The notes under the pieces were generated by a model, which saw only the letters and a program-made list of their open reading frames with translations, was not told the DNA's origin and did not search any database. DNA of 64,000 bases, taken from JACMQX01 sp044225675. Its GTDB lineage: Bacteria; Pseudomonadota; Gammaproteobacteria; Burkholderiales; Burkholderiaceae_C. The stretch is from positions 124,001 through 188,000 of the forward strand of contig JBGAIH010000001.1 in the NCBI GenBank assembly GCA_044225675.1. Direction: 5' to 3'. Numbering within the stretch: position 1 is the stretch's first letter; every line of letters begins with the position of its first letter. Both the position numbers and the translations under genes were made by a program. Positions 61,706 to 64,000 of this stretch are shown piece by piece.

Positions 61706-62386
61706 ATGGGTTGCATTCTCAAAGGCGGGGGCGGGCTCTACAGCCGCCTCGTGGTCGGCGCGGTGCTGCTGGCGGCGGGCTCGGGCTCGCGCATGGGCCA
61801 CAAGCCCAAGTGCCTGCTGGAGCTGGGCGGCGTGTCGCTGATCCGGCGCCAGCTGATTGCGCTCTCGGGCGCGGGCGTGGACGAGCTGGTGGTGGTGCTG
61901 GGCCACCACGCGGACCGCATCGAGCCCGAGGTTCGCGACTTCCCGGTCACGCTGGTGCGCAACCCCGACCCGGACGCGGGCCAGGTCTCGTCGTTGCGGC
62001 TGGGCCTGCAGGCGCTGAGCGGGAAGATCGACACCGTGCTGGTGGCGCTGGCCGACCAGCCGCTGATCAACGGGCAGGACATCAACGACCTGATCGGCGC
62101 CTACAAGAAGCGGCCCGCCGGAACCGAGGTCGTGCAGCCCACGGTGGACGGCCTGCCTGGCAACCCGGTGATGTTCAGCCAGAGCGTGCGCGAGCAGCTC
62201 CTGGCCAGCGAGGCGCGCGTGGGCTGCAAGCAGTGGCAATCGGTCAACCCGCAGGCGGTCCACCCCTGGGCGACCACCAACACGCGCTACCGCACCGACG
62301 TGGACAGCCCCGAGGACATCGAGGCGCTGGCCGCCCGCACCGGCCACTTTCTGTGCTGGCCGGCTGATCTGCTGACCGAAGCCTGA
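61706..62386 (+). CDS. MobA-like nucleotidyltransferase (cofactor cytidylyltransferase)
   Basis: This 226-residue protein has the nucleotidyltransferase motif LLAAGSGSRMGHKPK (about residues 21-35) and later ALADQPLI. Relatives (MocA/MobA type) attach CMP to molybdopterin, giving the cytosine dinucleotide that CO dehydrogenase uses. It starts 5 nt after coxF. The unusual glycine-rich N-terminus CILKGGGG precedes the core. Confidence 0.85.
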   Translation: MGCILKGGGGLYSRLVVGAVLLAAGSGSRMGHKPKCLLELGGVSLIRRQLIALSGAGVDELVVVLGHHADRIEPEVRDFPVTLVRNPDPDAGQVSSLRLGLQALSGKIDTVLVALADQPLINGQDINDLIGAYKKRPAGTEVVQPTVDGLPGNPVMFSQSVREQLLASEARVGCKQWQSVNPQAVHPWATTNTRYRTDVDSPEDIEALAARTGHFLCWPADLLTEA

Positions 62387-62393
62387 GCCATCC

Positions 62394-63092
62394 ATGCACA
62401 TGGCGCCCGATCCACTGCTCCCGCTCTGGTCCACCCCGCTAGGCGTGTACCGATGGTCGCGTGCGGAGGCGGTCAAACCCTTGCTGGTGCGCGTATTCAA
62501 GACCCTGCACGCCAACGACCCTGGCGCCGACCCGGCCGCCGCCTTCTACGCCAGTCGCGACGACCTGCTGCAGCGGGTCAGCCTGCCCGAGTGGGACGCA
62601 CTGCTGCGCTTCATCGTCGATGGCCTGCGCCAGACCGTGGCCCTGGCCAACCAGGGCGCCTGGCCCGAAGCCACACCCGGCCTGCAGATCGCGCTGCGCG
62701 GCGTCTGGTTCCAGATCGCCAACCGCGGCAGCCGCCACGACGTGCACACGCACGGCAACTGTTCCTGGTCGGGCGTGTACTGCCTGCAGGTGGACGAGGA
62801 AGAGGCACGCACCGCCCACCCGCTGCTGGGTGCCACCAACGGCGTGACACGCTTCTACGGTCCGCACTTCAACCACCTGGGCGGCGCCCACATGGACTTC
62901 GGCAACGCCTACCTGCAGTCGGCGCACCTCGACATCGCGCCGCTGCCGGGCCAACTGATCGTGTTCCCGTCCTGGCTGCCGCACCAGGCCATGCCCTACG
63001 ACGGTGAGTCCGACCGGGTCATTGTCTCGTTCAACGCCAGCGTGCACGCGGCCACAGGCAGCGACCAGCTGTACGGCTACAGCCATGTCTGA
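62394..63092 (+). CDS. Putative 2OG-Fe(II) oxygenase of the cox operon
   Basis: This 232-residue protein fits the TIGR02466-type family of putative 2OG-Fe(II) oxygenases. The iron-binding His/Asp region is DVHTHGNCSWSGVYCLQ, and the second His lies in GQLIVFPSWLPHQAMP with Arg in SDRVIVSFN. It is 7 nt downstream of the nucleotidyltransferase gene and overlaps the next gene by 8 nt, so it is part of the operon. Its role in CO metabolism is unknown. Confidence 0.7.
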   Translation: MHMAPDPLLPLWSTPLGVYRWSRAEAVKPLLVRVFKTLHANDPGADPAAAFYASRDDLLQRVSLPEWDALLRFIVDGLRQTVALANQGAWPEATPGLQIALRGVWFQIANRGSRHDVHTHGNCSWSGVYCLQVDEEEARTAHPLLGATNGVTRFYGPHFNHLGGAHMDFGNAYLQSAHLDIAPLPGQLIVFPSWLPHQAMPYDGESDRVIVSFNASVHAATGSDQLYGYSHV

Positions 63093-63954
63093 ATGCTTGC
63101 GCCTCACGTCGCTGTCAGCGCTGCGCCAGGGCGACGCGCTGCTGGCCTGGGTACTGCTGGGCTGGTTGGGCCAGCGCCTGGGCTGGTCGGCGGCCAGCGG
63201 GGTTTTGCCGGTGGTGGTCTGGTGGGCGGTGCGCTCCGGCGCCACTGCGCTGGGCATGCACGGCGCATGGCCCGGAGTCTGGCTATGGGCCTGGGGTGCT
63301 GGCGTTCTGGGGCTGCTGGCCTTGCCAACGCTGCTGCCCGCCGGCCCTGCGGCGCTGGGGGTCCTGCTGCTCAGCGCCGCCGCGTGGGGCGCCTGGAGCG
63401 CATCGCTCGCCCGCGTAGCCGGCGACACCTCCCCGACCCTGCCTGGACAGGCCATGGGGCTCATGATGGGCAGCCTGTGGCTGAGCAGCCAGTGGTGCCT
63501 GGGGCCGGGCTGGACCGACACGCAGGCCGTGACCCTGCACATCGGGCTCATGGCGGGAATGCCCCTGCTCGTGGCCGTGTCGTGGAGGCGCGCACCGGTT
63601 TGCCTGCACGCGTCTCCGCGCCAGGCGACGGTCCTGCTGGCGGCCGGTGCGCTTCTGATGGCCTGGCCGGAAACCCGGGATTGGCGGCTGGCGGGCATGG
63701 TGCTCTTGGTGCTGGCTTGGTCGTTGGCAGCGCAGGGCCTGCGTCAGGGGCACAGCACGCTCATGACTGTGCCGACCGGCGTTGGACCTGCCCTGCTGCT
63801 GGGTGCCGGCCTGCTGGCCCCCACCCAAGGGCCGGCTGCGCTGCAGTGGGCCTGGTGGGTGGTAGCTGCGCTAGCCCTAGCGTCAATGTGTACCCGTCGA
63901 CCCAACCGGCCACAGATTCCCGTCAACACCCAACGCTGGAGCGATGCCTCATGA
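63085..63954 (+). CDS. Unrecognised polytopic membrane protein
   Basis: I do not recognise this 289-residue protein. It has about eight to nine hydrophobic segments and is rich in Leu, Ala and Trp, with few charged residues apart from short basic loops. It overlaps the preceding oxygenase gene by 8 nt and the following gene by 4 nt, so it is translated in the cox operon. A transport or assembly role cannot be inferred from the sequence. Confidence 0.65.
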   Translation: MSECLRLTSLSALRQGDALLAWVLLGWLGQRLGWSAASGVLPVVVWWAVRSGATALGMHGAWPGVWLWAWGAGVLGLLALPTLLPAGPAALGVLLLSAAAWGAWSASLARVAGDTSPTLPGQAMGLMMGSLWLSSQWCLGPGWTDTQAVTLHIGLMAGMPLLVAVSWRRAPVCLHASPRQATVLLAAGALLMAWPETRDWRLAGMVLLVLAWSLAAQGLRQGHSTLMTVPTGVGPALLLGAGLLAPTQGPAALQWAWWVVAALALASMCTRRPNRPQIPVNTQRWSDAS

Positions 63955-64000
63955 ACAGCCTCGACATCGACGTCATCCGCACCGCCCTGGACTGGCAGTC
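63951..64000 (+). CDS. Start of a further gene, possibly XdhC/CoxI-like (cut by window end)
   Basis: An ATG at 63951 overlaps the membrane-protein stop codon, and 16 codons follow (MNSLDIDVIRTALDW). The start resembles that of XdhC/CoxI accessory proteins, which fits the operon, but the fragment is too short to be sure. Confidence 0.45.
   Translation, partial: MNSLDIDVIRTALDWQ

Noticed and set aside
60710..62515. Open frame of 601 codons opposite coxF and the nucleotidyltransferase gene
   Set aside because: It overlaps two genes with clear motifs and contains no recognisable domain.

Overview
The window looks like a chromosomal segment of a beta-proteobacterium of the Comamonadaceae type (Hydrogenophaga, Comamonas or a relative), carrying a large acquired region. 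The reasons are the high G+C, the lon/tRNA-Gly/tRNA-Cys/tRNA-Leu order, a Tn4371-type trb conjugation module, Comamonas-like phthalate-isomer gene clusters, and an aerobic CO dehydrogenase operon headed by an RcoM-type regulator. Species-level assignment is inference.

Layout. 1-1829: 3' end of lon, then tRNA-Gly(GCC), tRNA-Cys(GCA), a decayed tRNA-Leu copy, and a tRNA-Leu(UAA) split by a 227-nt group I intron. 1832-14055 (minus strand): a tightly coupled type IV secretion operon, traG-copG-trbBCDEJLFGI-DUF2274, ending 3 nt from the tRNA-Leu. No relaxase, integrase or partition gene is visible, so the element is either a remnant or continues elsewhere. 14301-15499: an entry-exclusion-like lipoprotein and a LysR regulator.

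15755-24516: an o-phthalate module: phthalate 4,5-dioxygenase oxygenase, dihydroxyphthalate decarboxylase, MarR regulator, dihydrodiol dehydrogenase, dioxygenase reductase, periplasmic receptor, TauE permease, bacteriohemerythrin and a second nadC. 24657-27658: a truncated LysR gene and a nested insertion, an IS1111-type IS110 element sitting exactly inside the inverted repeat of an IS5-type element. 27746-33056: an operon for homogentisate cleavage (FAD monooxygenase, frameshifted receptor, hmgA, fahA) with a divergent LysR gene. 34073-38208: an HTH-citrate-synthase-like protein divergent from a three-component Rieske oxygenase. 38240-39831: remnants, a small inverted-repeat element and a hemerythrin-domain gene.

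39894-41912: tctA/tctB membrane subunits (tpiAB-like). 42107-47096: an isophthalate module (iphA, iphC, iphB, iphD, with a divergent iclR-type gene). 47285-52946: a terephthalate module (tphR divergent from tphC-A2-A3-B-A1). The three phthalate-isomer routes all lead toward protocatechuate, and the three receptors probably share the one TctAB pair. A common near-palindrome, TTAGATwwCkAA, lies upstream of the o-phthalate oxygenase, the reductase/receptor pair and tctBA.

53019-64000: an IS3 orfA fragment marks the right junction, followed by rcoM and the CO dehydrogenase operon coxM-S-L-G-D-E-F with accessory genes. CoxL carries the form I active-site motif AYRCSFR. Three direct repeats with a 21-nt period lie between rcoM and coxM.
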